Part shown: in pieces, positions 19,627-27,924 of the stretch
Numbering within the stretch: position 1 is the stretch's first letter
How the letters are laid out: each line of letters opens with the position of its first letter
Source of the DNA: Candidatus Stackebrandtia excrementipullorum
GTDB taxonomy: Bacteria > Actinomycetota > Actinomycetes > Mycobacteriales > Micromonosporaceae
DNA: 64,000 nt
NCBI GenBank assembly: GCA_019113825.1
Contig: DXGR01000027.1
Coordinates: forward strand, 1 to 64,000
Direction of reading: 5' to 3'
Program-made: the position numbers and the translations under genes
The notes under the pieces: model-generated
The model's database searches: none
What the model was told of the DNA's origin: nothing
Seen by the model: only the letters and a program-made list of their open reading frames with translations

Positions 19627-19666
19627 GTTCCCCTAGCCGACGGACGTCTGACGGCCACCGTTTTCG

Positions 19667-19702
19667 CACCCACCGTTCCCGTCCACGGGACGGTGGGTGT
19701 TT
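19667..19702 (+). terminator. Hairpin terminator after the small basic protein gene
   Basis: CACCCACCGT-T-CCCGT pairs with ACGGGACGGTGGGTG across a CC loop, leaving one bulged T: a 15-bp GC-rich stem followed by TTT. It lies only 18 bases before the TTG start of the next gene, so it may act as an attenuator as well as a terminator. Confidence 0.75.
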
Positions 19703-19720
19703 CTCGTGTGAGGAGAAAGT

Positions 19721-20773
19721 TTGTCCGACGAGGGCTTCGACTGGGCGGCGGAAGCTGCACACCTGGTCGCCAATGCACAAAACGACGCCGAGTTCTACGA
19801 CATCATGGCCGCAGAACTGGTGCGCGACACCGATGACATCGTGATCGACTTCGGCTGTGGCGGCGCGGGCATGGCGGTCGCCATGCGGCGACGATCCCGC
19901 AAGATCAACCCGTCGTTGCGCGTCGTCGGTCTCGATGCGCACCACGAGGTCTACGCCGAGGCCGCGGCCGACCACCCCGACATCTCGTTCGCAGTCGCAT
20001 CCTTTGAGGACTCTAGTGATGAGATTCGGCGGCGGGCGGGGGGCGCCGCCGACCTCATCTGGGCGCGTGGATCACTGCATCACGCCGATGACGAACAGTC
20101 TGCGCTACGCACACTCGCCGACGTACTGAAATCCGGCGGCACCCTGGCGGTGGCCGAAGGCGGAACCACCGTGGCGCATCTTCCCGATCATCTGGGTATC
20201 GGCGAACCCGGAATTCACCACCGACTGGCAGCGGCCATGCACCAAAACTATCGCCGTTTGATGGCCGACGCCACGCCGATGCCGTACGGCTGGCCCATCG
20301 GATTGCGCAACGCGGGGCTGATCCGAATTCACACTCGCAACGTCTTGTTCGACAAGCCGGCGCCACTGGAGGGCGCCGATATGGACCACGTCCTCCGCAA
20401 GTACGCAAAACAAGTCGAATGGGCGGAAGATTTCCTGGAGCCGGACGACCTGTCGGCCTGGCGACAACTGTTGAACCCCGAGGACCCTGCGTGGTTGGGG
20501 GCACGTGACGACCTGTTCTGGCTCGCCGCCCTCAGTGTCCACATGGGCGTTAAACCGACGGAGTTACCGCCTTTGCGCATGAGGACGGCACCGACTAATC
20601 GGTCGCCCGTCTCCGCCGAGCCAGGCGCTTTCGGGCATTATAATCACGCATACGCTGCGGGTAGCCGACCTTCGCCACCTCGTAGACCGGCATACGAAGC
20701 CGATCCCCCAACCGGAAAGCCGCAGCGGCACCGTCGACACGGCGACGTGTCCACTCACCGTCGTGGGCGATGA
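19721..20773 (+). CDS. Class I SAM-dependent methyltransferase
   Basis: A 350-residue protein whose first 280 residues form a Rossmann methyltransferase: motif I is VIDFGCGGAGMAVAMRR, then VVGLDAHH, and DLIWARGSLHHADDE with LKSGGTLAVAEGG, typical of small-molecule methyltransferases. The start is TTG at 19721 with AGGAG 5 bases upstream. From about residue 290 the sequence becomes Pro/Arg/His-rich and lies antisense to the conserved gene at 20595-20924. This tail may be spurious, for example after loss of the original stop codon. The substrate is unknown. Confidence 0.8.
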   Translation: MSDEGFDWAAEAAHLVANAQNDAEFYDIMAAELVRDTDDIVIDFGCGGAGMAVAMRRRSRKINPSLRVVGLDAHHEVYAEAAADHPDISFAVASFEDSSDEIRRRAGGAADLIWARGSLHHADDEQSALRTLADVLKSGGTLAVAEGGTTVAHLPDHLGIGEPGIHHRLAAAMHQNYRRLMADATPMPYGWPIGLRNAGLIRIHTRNVLFDKPAPLEGADMDHVLRKYAKQVEWAEDFLEPDDLSAWRQLLNPEDPAWLGARDDLFWLAALSVHMGVKPTELPPLRMRTAPTNRSPVSAEPGAFGHYNHAYAAGSRPSPPRRPAYEADPPTGKPQRHRRHGDVSTHRRGR

Positions 20774-20924
20774 GGATGACCGTGGTCTCGGTCACCGTCG
20801 TGCGTGGCTCCACAAAGGCTTCCACGCCGGTACGTGTGGCGTGGAACTCTTCCAGGTGCTTGGTGTCGTATTTTTGGGCACCTCGGTCGAAGGTGGCCCG
20901 CTTTTTTCGTCGAAACCAGGACAA
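20595..20924 (-). CDS. Conserved actinobacterial hypothetical protein
   Basis: A 109-residue protein with the recognisable segments SWFRRKK, FVEPRTTVTETTVILIAHDG, EWTRRRV and VAKVGYPQRMRDYNAR, which recur in small actinobacterial proteins of unknown function. The start is TTG at 20924 with AAGGGGG about 6 bases upstream. Its last 179 bases overlap the 3' end of the methyltransferase gene on the other strand. No catalytic motif or membrane segment is evident. Confidence 0.75.
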   Translation of the reverse strand: MSWFRRKKRATFDRGAQKYDTKHLEEFHATRTGVEAFVEPRTTVTETTVILIAHDGEWTRRRVDGAAAAFRLGDRLRMPVYEVAKVGYPQRMRDYNARKRLARRRRATD

Positions 20925-21139
20925 CGGTGGCCCCCTTTCACCGGGGTCGGATCCCGCAAGTTTACGACGACAACAATATACGTCGATGTGTCCGGCGGCA
21001 CAGGGGCGCGAACGTGCACGCTGAGTTCGGGCGAGGTTGAATGGTGGTGCGCACGCAAGCTAAGGGTCTGGCCACAAACCGGCCCCGGCAAGTGCGAGGA
21101 TGACCCTTGACTGTCGACAAGAATGACATGGGAGTTTTC

Positions 21140-22528
21140 GTGAGCGACCCGAACCAGGGCTACGACGTAGTGATCCTTGGCAGCGGTAGCGCCGGTTACG
21201 CCTGCGCGTTGCGCGCCGCGCAGCTGGATCTATCGGTAGCCATCATTGAAAAGGACAAGCTGGGCGGCACCTGCCTGCACACCGGCTGCATCCCCACCAA
21301 GGCGCTACTGCACGCCGGTGAGGTTGCCGACTCCACCCGGGAGGCGGCACAGTTCGGTGTCAAGGCCGAGTTCTCCGGCGTGGACATGCCCGCGGTCAAC
21401 AAGTACAAGGACGGCGTCGTCGCCAAGCTGTACAAAGGCCTGCAAGGCATGTTCAAGGCGAACAAGGCAATCACGTTCATCAACGGAAACGGCAAACTGA
21501 CCGGCCGCAACACCGTCGACGTCGACGGCAAGCAGATCACCGGACGACACATCGTTCTGGCCACCGGCTCGTACTCCAAGACTCTGCCCGGACTCGACAT
21601 CGACGGCAGCAAGGTCATCAGCTCCGAGCACGCGCTCAAACTGGACAAGCTCCCCTCCAGCGCGATAATCCTCGGCGGCGGCGTCATCGGGGTGGAATTC
21701 GCGAGCGCATGGAAGTCGCTTGGTGTCGACGTGACGATCGTCGAGGCGCTGCCTCGTCTGGTCCCGGCCGAAGACGCCGACTCCTCCAAAATGTTGGAAC
21801 GCGCGTTCCGCAAGCGTGGCATCAAGTTTAAGACCGGCAAACCCTTCGAGACCGTTAAAACCAGTGAAACCGGTGTCGCCTTGACTATCGCCGGAGGCGA
21901 AACGGTCGAAGGGGAACTGCTGCTGGTCGCCGTAGGCCGTGGTGCCTCCACCAGCGGCCTGGGCTTCGAAGAGCAGGGCATAACCGTCGACCGTGGGTTC
22001 ATCCCCACCAACGAACACCTCCAGACAAACGTCCCCGGCATCTACGCGATCGGCGACATCGTCCCCGGTGTCCAGCTCGCCCACCGTGGTTTCGGCCACG
22101 GCATATTCGTCGCCGAGCACATTGCCGGCCTCAACCCGGTGCCGATCGACGAAGCCGGTATCCCCCGCGTCACCTACACCGAACCCGAGGTCGCCTCGGT
22201 GGGTCTCAACGAGGACAAGGCCCGCGAGAAGTACGGTGACGACGCCGTCAAGACCTACAACTACAACCTGGCCGGAAACGGCAAGAGCAACATCCTCAAA
22301 ACCCAGGGCTTCGTCAAACTGGTGTCGGTCAAGGACGGACCGGTCGTCGGTGTGCACATGGTCGGCAGCCGTATGGGCGAACAAATCGGCGAGGGCCAGC
22401 TCATCTACAACTGGGAGGCGTTCCCGTCCGACGTCGCTCAGCTGATCCACATGCACCCGACCCAGAACGAGGCCCTCGGAGAGGCGCATTTGGCTCTCGC
22501 GGGCAAGCCGCTGCACGCACACGCCTAA
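21140..22528 (+). CDS. lpdA: Dihydrolipoamide dehydrogenase (E3)
   Basis: FAD-dependent disulfide reductase, the E3 subunit of 2-oxoacid dehydrogenase complexes. The protein has 462 residues from the GTG at 21140. The FAD-binding ILGSGSAGYACALRA, the redox pair C45/C50 in GGTCLHTGCIP, the NAD-binding GGGVIGVEFASAW, the second FAD motif YAIGDI, and the C-terminal HPTQNE acid-base pair are all intact. The GTG has GGAG 6 bases upstream and gives the usual N-terminus; in-frame ATGs at 21128 and 21107 are alternatives. The E2 gene follows after 24 bases. The stretch 20925-21139 upstream carries the promoter; an AT-rich patch around 20975 is a possible -10 area. Confidence 0.95.
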   Translation: MSDPNQGYDVVILGSGSAGYACALRAAQLDLSVAIIEKDKLGGTCLHTGCIPTKALLHAGEVADSTREAAQFGVKAEFSGVDMPAVNKYKDGVVAKLYKGLQGMFKANKAITFINGNGKLTGRNTVDVDGKQITGRHIVLATGSYSKTLPGLDIDGSKVISSEHALKLDKLPSSAIILGGGVIGVEFASAWKSLGVDVTIVEALPRLVPAEDADSSKMLERAFRKRGIKFKTGKPFETVKTSETGVALTIAGGETVEGELLLVAVGRGASTSGLGFEEQGITVDRGFIPTNEHLQTNVPGIYAIGDIVPGVQLAHRGFGHGIFVAEHIAGLNPVPIDEAGIPRVTYTEPEVASVGLNEDKAREKYGDDAVKTYNYNLAGNGKSNILKTQGFVKLVSVKDGPVVGVHMVGSRMGEQIGEGQLIYNWEAFPSDVAQLIHMHPTQNEALGEAHLALAGKPLHAHA

Positions 22529-22552
22529 CTCACCACAGGAGCAGTTGAAACC

Positions 22553-24277
22553 ATGCCGGTATCGGTAACCATGCCCGCCCTCGGCGAGAGCGTCACAGAG
22601 GGCACCATCACGCGATGGCTAAAGCAGGAAGGCGAGCGAGTCGAGGTCGACGAGCCGCTTCTCGAGGTGTCCACCGATAAGGTCGACACTGAAATCCCCT
22701 CCCCCACCGCTGGAGTCCTGACCCGCATTGTGGCCGGGGAAGACGACACCGTCGACGTCGGCGGAGAGTTGGCGATCATCAGCGAAGAGGGTGAAACCTC
22801 CGACGCCGATGGCGACTCCGGTGCCGGTGCGCAGGAACAGGACCCAGAACCGGAGCCGGAGCCTGCCGAGCAGACGCCAACGGCCGGTGACGACCAACCG
22901 AGCTCAGGGGACGGATCGGGTACCGATGTGCCCATGCCGGCATTGGGCGAATCCGTCACCGAGGGAACCATCACCCGCTGGTTGAAATCGATCGGGGACA
23001 CCGTCGAGGTCGACGAACCTCTCGTCGAGGTCTCCACCGACAAGGTGGACACCGAGATTCCGTCACCGGTAGCGGGCACCCTTCTGGAGATCAAGGTCCC
23101 CGAGGACGAGACCGCCGACGTCGGGGCGACACTCGCTGTCGTCGGTGACTCCGCTGGCGCTTCACCGGCCAAGCAAAACCAGGAGAAGCCGGAACCGAAG
23201 AGCGAGCCAAAACCGGAGCCGAAGACCGAGCAGCAGGCAGAGCCCTCTCGGGCTGAGACCGTTCAACAGAAACAGGCCGAGGAAAAGGCCTCCGAGCCCG
23301 AAAAGACCTCGGCTCTGCAGACCGCACCGGAACCGAAGAGCCAGGTCTCCTCGGGCAACAGCGGTGTCTACGTCACACCTCTGGTGCGTAAGCTGGCCAA
23401 TGAAAAGGGCGTGGACCTGAGTACGATTTCAGGCACCGGTGTGGGTGGCCGCATCCGCAAACAAGACGTGGTCGCCGCAGCCGAGGCTGCGCAGAAGAGC
23501 AAGCCGTCGCCTGCGACGAGCGCTCCAAAGAGTGCACCGGTACAGCCGAGCCCGTTGCGTGGCCGTACGGAGAAGATCTCGCGTCTTCGCCGGGCGATCG
23601 CCAACAACACTTTCAACGCGCTCCACAGTCAGGCACAGCTGACGACCGTGGTCGAAGTCGACGTCACCCGGGTTGCACAGTTGCGTGCCGCGAACAAGGA
23701 CACGTTCCTCCAGCGACACGGTGTCAAGCTGTCGTTCCTGCCGTTCTTCGCCCTCGCCGCCGTAGAAGCCCTGCAGCGGTACCCGCAGATCAACGCACAG
23801 ATCGACATGGACGCGGGCACGATCACCTATCCCTCATCGGAGAACCTCGGCCTCGCCGTGGACACCGAGAAGGGTCTGATCGCACCGGTCATCCACAATG
23901 CCGGTGACCTCAACCTGGGCGGTTTGGCCAAGCGCGTCGCAGAACTGGCGGAACGCACACGCGACAACAAGCTGGTACCGGACGACATCGCGGGTGGCAC
24001 GTTCACATTGACCAACACCGGCTCACGCGGAGCGTTGTTCGACACTCCCATCGTCAACGCCCCCCAATCGGCCATGTTGGGCACCGGCGCGGTCGTCAAG
24101 CGGGCCGTGGTCGTCAACGACCCCGACCTTGGAGAAGTGATCGCCCCGCGGTCGATGGTCTACCTTGCCTTGTCCTACGACCACCGTCTGATCGACGGTG
24201 CCGACGCTGCCCGTTACCTGACGGCGGTCAAGGACCGGTTGGAAGCGGCCGACTTCGAGGCCGCACTGGGACTGTAA
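22553..24277 (+). CDS. sucB: 2-oxoacid dehydrogenase E2 (dihydrolipoyl acyltransferase, SucB/DlaT type)
   Basis: A 574-residue E2 core enzyme with two lipoyl domains (lipoyl lysines K43 and about K164, each in [14 protein letters not shown]), Glu/Pro/Lys-rich linkers, a peripheral-subunit-binding domain near 280-320 and a C-terminal acyltransferase domain with the active-site [12 protein letters not shown] (His near 544, Asp near 548). In actinobacteria the annotated SucB gene next to lpdA often serves the pyruvate dehydrogenase complex, so the acyl substrate (acetyl or succinyl) is uncertain. AGGAG precedes the ATG. A long hairpin ends the lpdA-sucB unit. Confidence 0.93.
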   Translation: MPVSVTMPALGESVTEGTITRWLKQEGERVEVDEPLLEVSTDKVDTEIPSPTAGVLTRIVAGEDDTVDVGGELAIISEEGETSDADGDSGAGAQEQDPEPEPEPAEQTPTAGDDQPSSGDGSGTDVPMPALGESVTEGTITRWLKSIGDTVEVDEPLVEVSTDKVDTEIPSPVAGTLLEIKVPEDETADVGATLAVVGDSAGASPAKQNQEKPEPKSEPKPEPKTEQQAEPSRAETVQQKQAEEKASEPEKTSALQTAPEPKSQVSSGNSGVYVTPLVRKLANEKGVDLSTISGTGVGGRIRKQDVVAAAEAAQKSKPSPATSAPKSAPVQPSPLRGRTEKISRLRRAIANNTFNALHSQAQLTTVVEVDVTRVAQLRAANKDTFLQRHGVKLSFLPFFALAAVEALQRYPQINAQIDMDAGTITYPSSENLGLAVDTEKGLIAPVIHNAGDLNLGGLAKRVAELAERTRDNKLVPDDIAGGTFTLTNTGSRGALFDTPIVNAPQSAMLGTGAVVKRAVVVNDPDLGEVIAPRSMVYLALSYDHRLIDGADAARYLTAVKDRLEAADFEAALGL

Positions 24278-24294
24278 ACCTCTGTATTCGAATC

Positions 24295-24335
24295 GTTTGC
24301 GGGCTGTCATCCGACCGGGATGGCAGCCCGCAAAC
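24295..24335 (+). terminator. Hairpin terminator after sucB
   Basis: GTTTGCGGGCTGTCATC and GATGGCAGCCCGCAAAC form a 17-bp stem with one G-U pair around a 7-base loop, 18 bases after the sucB stop. There is no T-run, as is common for actinobacterial hairpins. Confidence 0.8.
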
Positions 24336-24437
24336 ATTCCTGCACCCGCCCCGCCACCACAAGTCGGCCGACAAACTCCGATCGGTTGACATCATGTGAA
24401 CCTCGCCGACCTTCAACGCGGCTGACACAATGTGTCC

Positions 24438-25325
24438 ATGAAGATCGTGATCGCAGGTGGATCCGGCCACCTTGGAAGACATCTCGTTCGTCATCTACGC
24501 CATGGCGGCGACAAGGTCGTGCAGTTGGTCCGTCGTCCATCGGCCTCCGACACCCAAGTGACATGGGACCCCTACGACCGTGAGCCGGTCACCGAGGCGC
24601 TGACAGGCGCCGACGCCGTCATCAACCTCGCCGGCGTCGGGGTCGCCGACAAACGATGGACGCCCGAATACAAGGAACTCATTCATTCGAGCCGCGTCAT
24701 ACCAACCACCAAACTCGCGGAAGGCGTCGCCGAAGCAGGCGTACCCATCATGCTCAACGCATCGGCCGCCGGCTGGTACGGCGACACCGACGGCCGATTG
24801 GTCGACGAGTCCTCACCCGCCGCCGACGACTTTCTCGGGCGAAACTGCCGAGACTGGGAAAACGCGACCATCGCGGCGAAACAGGCCGGCGCCCGGGTCG
24901 TGTTCCTCCGTAGTGGACATGTGTTGGCCGCCGATTCCATCATCGTCAAACGGATGGTCCCAATCTTCAAGTTCGGTCTGGGCGGGCGTTTTGGCAACGG
25001 CCGCCAGTATTTCCCCTGGATTTCGCTTCTGGACTGGATACATGCGGTCGGCCATCTGCTCACCGAACAGATTGAAGGACCGGTCAACATGGTGGGCCCC
25101 CACCCGGCGACGAACGCCGAGCTGGTGCGCGAGCTCGGCACGCTGCTCCACCGCCCGGCTTACTGGGTTATTCCCGCTGCGGCACTTCGTCTCGTCGTGG
25201 GAGAAGCCGCGGTCGAGTTGACCCGAGGAGCGCGCATCGACGCCTCGGTCCTACGTGAGTCGGGTTACCGATTTACGCATTCCACGATCGGGGACGCGCT
25301 GGCTTGGGCGGTCAATTCACGTTAG
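24438..25325 (+). CDS. TIGR01777 family sugar-nucleotide-type epimerase (SDR39U1-like)
   Basis: A 295-residue extended SDR protein: the dinucleotide-binding KIVIAGGSGHLGRHLV at the N-terminus, ADAVINLAGVGVADKRW, the SAAGWYGDT active-site region, and a C-terminal DUF1731 segment (LRLVVGEAAVELTRGARIDASVL). In actinobacteria this gene often accompanies the E2/lipoate genes, as here. The substrate is unknown. The ATG at 24438 has no ribosome site and may be leaderless; a GTG two codons upstream is possible. The 3' end overlaps the convergent luciferase-like gene by 14 bases. Confidence 0.87.
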   Translation: MKIVIAGGSGHLGRHLVRHLRHGGDKVVQLVRRPSASDTQVTWDPYDREPVTEALTGADAVINLAGVGVADKRWTPEYKELIHSSRVIPTTKLAEGVAEAGVPIMLNASAAGWYGDTDGRLVDESSPAADDFLGRNCRDWENATIAAKQAGARVVFLRSGHVLAADSIIVKRMVPIFKFGLGGRFGNGRQYFPWISLLDWIHAVGHLLTEQIEGPVNMVGPHPATNAELVRELGTLLHRPAYWVIPAAALRLVVGEAAVELTRGARIDASVLRESGYRFTHSTIGDALAWAVNSR

Positions 25326-26307
25326 GCAACAGTTCATGAGCCAACCGAGTGATGTTGGCTTCGACCTCGTCCGGCGACGCGGCCCCCTCGACCATCAGCA
25401 ACGCCCGTCCCACGCCGCCGGCTTGCATCGATGTGCGCAGCCGCCGCGCCGATCTCGCCGGGTTTCCCACCAGGTGCGTCTCGATGAGACGGTCAACGTA
25501 AGCCGATTGGTCGGCGCTACCCTTCGTGCCGTCGACGCGACGGTAGTCTCCCACGCCGGTGGACAACCATTCCGTCATGGGGCCGCGTAGTCGGGAAGCG
25601 GCACGATCGTCATCATCGTCGGCAAACGCCAGATAGACCGCGGCGTGTTCAATCGCATCGGCGTCGTGACCGTGCTCAACGGCAACTCGCCGCCATCGGT
25701 GCACCATCGCGGCCTTTTCCGTGTCCGTCGTGTGAACACCGAGCAGCAGAGGCAATCCTCTTTGGGCTGCCACGTCGACAGTGGCGGCGGATGTGGCCGC
25801 AATCCATACGGTGAAGCCTTCGCCGGGCCTGGCCCGCACCGGGACCGGCCGAAACGTGAAGAAGCGGCCGTCGGACGAGACGCGCGACTGCCGGAACCAC
25901 GATAGGAGCACATCGAGTGTCTCTACGAATCCCGATTCGAAACGCTCGTGGCCGGTGCCGAACACCTCAAGATCGATCCAAGGGCCACCACGCGCCACTC
26001 CAAGGCGAAAACGGCCGTTCGAGAGTCCGTCCAACATCACGGCCTCTTCTGCCAAGGCAACCGGATGGCGGTTGGACAGAACACAGGCAGCGGTCCCAAC
26101 GGTGAGACGTCTGGTCGCCGAAAGGATCGATGCCGCCATGACCGGTGTCGACGGGCAGGCGCCGTAACGGATGAAGTGATGCTCGGCCAGCCATACGCCA
26201 CCGAATCCGCATTTTTCGGCCGCTACGGCGTATCTGAGCAGATTCCTCGGCACCGCAGCCGGATCATTGTGGACGGCATCGCCCACAAGGAACAGATCAC
26301 ACCGCAT
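25312..26307 (-). CDS. Luciferase-like (LLM class) flavin-dependent oxidoreductase
   Basis: A 331-residue TIM-barrel protein of the bacterial luciferase superfamily. Visible family features are YAVAAEKCGFGGVWLAEHHF, LTVGTAACVLSNRHPVALAEE and NGRFRLGVARGGP, then a substrate-lid region and PARSARRLRTS near the C-terminus. Members use FMN or F420; the substrate is not predictable. The ATG at 26307 has AGGAG 8 bases upstream. It overlaps the convergent TIGR01777 gene by 14 bases and may be co-transcribed with the SCO5389-like gene upstream. Confidence 0.87.
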   Translation of the reverse strand: MRCDLFLVGDAVHNDPAAVPRNLLRYAVAAEKCGFGGVWLAEHHFIRYGACPSTPVMAASILSATRRLTVGTAACVLSNRHPVALAEEAVMLDGLSNGRFRLGVARGGPWIDLEVFGTGHERFESGFVETLDVLLSWFRQSRVSSDGRFFTFRPVPVRARPGEGFTVWIAATSAATVDVAAQRGLPLLLGVHTTDTEKAAMVHRWRRVAVEHGHDADAIEHAAVYLAFADDDDDRAASRLRGPMTEWLSTGVGDYRRVDGTKGSADQSAYVDRLIETHLVGNPARSARRLRTSMQAGGVGRALLMVEGAASPDEVEANITRLAHELLPNVN

Positions 26308-26374
26308 GAATCGCACTCCTACAACCGTGGTCGTCGGTGACGGCGGCCGACCGCATGCCACCGACGACTTTCCG

Positions 26375-26767
26375 TCAGCAGTCCCGCAAGGCCGGCGATT
26401 GGTTACGCAGTTGTCCTACGGGAGAAATGAAACGTCGGTAGCGATCTCCGTCCACGGCCGTTGGGCGAAACGCGGCGACCCGGTGACAGTTTTGGAAGGC
26501 CAGTTTGACTCCGAAATGGCGTTCCATTCCGCCTCGAATCGCGTCCGAAGCCATGGCTCGCAGCAGTTGCCCTCGTGCAAGCTCGTCCGGTGGTGGCGTC
26601 ACGTTGTCCGCAAAATCCTCGTCACCTCTGTCGAGGTCGTCAACGATCCGACTGACGGTCGCCCACGCGAATGGAAGCGAACCACGGACGCACTCCGCAA
26701 ACTCCGCGTCGGTGACGTCGCCGCGTTCCGCCTTCTCCAAGAGCTCCGTCGATACATCGAGAGACAT
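26375..26767 (-). CDS. SCO5389 family protein
   Basis: A 130-residue soluble protein resembling the actinobacterial SCO5389 family. The family-like core is visible as SLDVSTELLEKAERGDV, CVRGSLPFAWATVSRIV, FADNVTPPPDELARGQLLRA and MASDAIRGGMERHFGVKLAF with QNCHRVAAF. The function is unknown. The ATG at 26767 has AAGGAG 8 bases upstream; an extension to 26833 was rejected. It lies 94 bases downstream of the broken MinD-like ATPase gene on the same strand. Confidence 0.82.
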   Translation of the reverse strand: MSLDVSTELLEKAERGDVTDAEFAECVRGSLPFAWATVSRIVDDLDRGDEDFADNVTPPPDELARGQLLRAMASDAIRGGMERHFGVKLAFQNCHRVAAFRPTAVDGDRYRRFISPVGQLRNQSPALRDC

Positions 26768-26861
26768 GAATATTTCTCCTTTTCGATCGTTGTGTCGATG
26801 TTTTCCGAAATAGCCGTTTCGCGCTGTCGCCAATCAGACACAACCGCATCGATCAGGGTGA

Positions 26862-27831
26862 CTAAAAGCCGGAGACCGCCGACACGCCACAACCCATCAC
26901 GAAATCCGGGTCGATCTGTTCCGCCAAATCGACACCAACCCGGTCGTTCCCCCAGGCATTCGCGTTGCGCAGATGAAAAAGATGCGCGTGACGCGTCAAC
27001 CTTTCCCAGTCCTGACCTTCCCGGTCCACCAAGGCGCGGGCGGCATCCACCACAGCGAGATTGGCCGGCTCCACATCCTCGATCGGCGCGACACGGCCAC
27101 GCTCCATGGCTTTCACGTAGGCCGACCGGCCGCACCAACCCAAGAGTGCTTCGCCCACATGCTCCCGGAGGAACGTCACGTCACCAGGCTCGTCAACCTT
27201 GTTGCCGATGACCGATATGGGCACCTCATAGTCGGCCGCGTGTTCGACGTACTGGTGATAGACGCCGACACTACGCACCGTGGGTTCACACACCACAAAC
27301 GTTCGGTCGAATCGGGTGAACATACCGGAGGCGAAGGCTTCGGCACCGGCAACCATGTCCACCACCACATATTCGCCGGGTCCATCGGCAAGATGGTTGA
27401 GCATGAGTTCTACCGCCGCCACCTTCGAGTGATAGCAGGCAACACCCAGATCACCCTCGGCAAATCCACCGGTCACGGCCAACCGAAGACCAACCACCGA
27501 TCGAGTAAGACGCTGCAACAGTTCATCACCGTCGTCGAGCGACAGCAACCGGGATCCACGACCCGGAGGGGTGGTTTTGATCATGGCCTCAGCCGATGCG
27601 ATGCGCCGGTTGTCGCCCCGCAGATGATTCTTTATCTCGGCAACATGCTCACCCAGCAGCGGCAATGTCACAGCCTCGGCCTCCGAAAGCCCCAATGCCA
27701 CGGCCAGATGCTGGTTAATATCGGCGTCCACAGCAAACACACGCCGTCCTTCATGGACTGCACGACGCAGCAAACAACGCCGCCATCGTCGTCTTACCGC
27801 TGCCACCTTTACCGACAAACGCGACCTTCAC
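26862..27831 (-). pseudogene. MinD/ParA/CooC-like P-loop ATPase with a frameshift just after Walker A
   Basis: The GTG at 27831 (AAGGAGG 6 bases upstream) opens a frame reading KVAFVGKGGSGKTTMAAL, a deviant Walker A of the MinD/CooC type, which ends at a TGA at 27751-27753 after 26 codons. The rest of the protein, from AVHEGRRVFAVDADINQHL through YVVVDMVAGAEAFASGMF and VIGNKVDEPGD to the stop at 26862, is in another frame. Removing one base near 27760-27768 would join them into a protein of about 320 residues with the usual spacing. As read, no intact product is made. Family members insert metals or position partners using ATP; the role here is unknown. A real mutation, a programmed shift or a sequence error remain possible. 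Confidence 0.8.
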
Positions 27832-27860
27832 GCACATCCTCCTTCCAGCCCGCTCGGGCT

Positions 27861-27887
27861 TAATGAAATTGCAAATCAATTTCATTA
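27861..27887. promoter_or_regulatory. AT-rich perfect palindrome upstream of the MinD-like gene
   Basis: TAATGAAATTG and CAATTTCATTA are exact inverted repeats (11 bp each) around CAAAT, in a GC-rich region. It ends 30 bases before the start of the MinD-like pseudogene and begins 38 bases after the dnaE2 stop. It resembles a metal-responsive operator (TAATGAAA...TTTCATTA arms as in Zur sites), but the 11-base spacing between those arms differs from known Zur boxes. It might alternatively be a transcript-end hairpin for dnaE2. Confidence 0.55.
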
Positions 27888-27924
27888 CGAAGAAGGCGAA
27901 CGGTCAAACCGACACGCCATCCCG

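Noticed and set aside
27861-27887. Zur (zinc uptake regulator) box
   Set aside because: The outer arms TAATGAAA/TTTCATTA fit, but they are separated by 11 bases instead of about 5; kept only as an unassigned palindrome.
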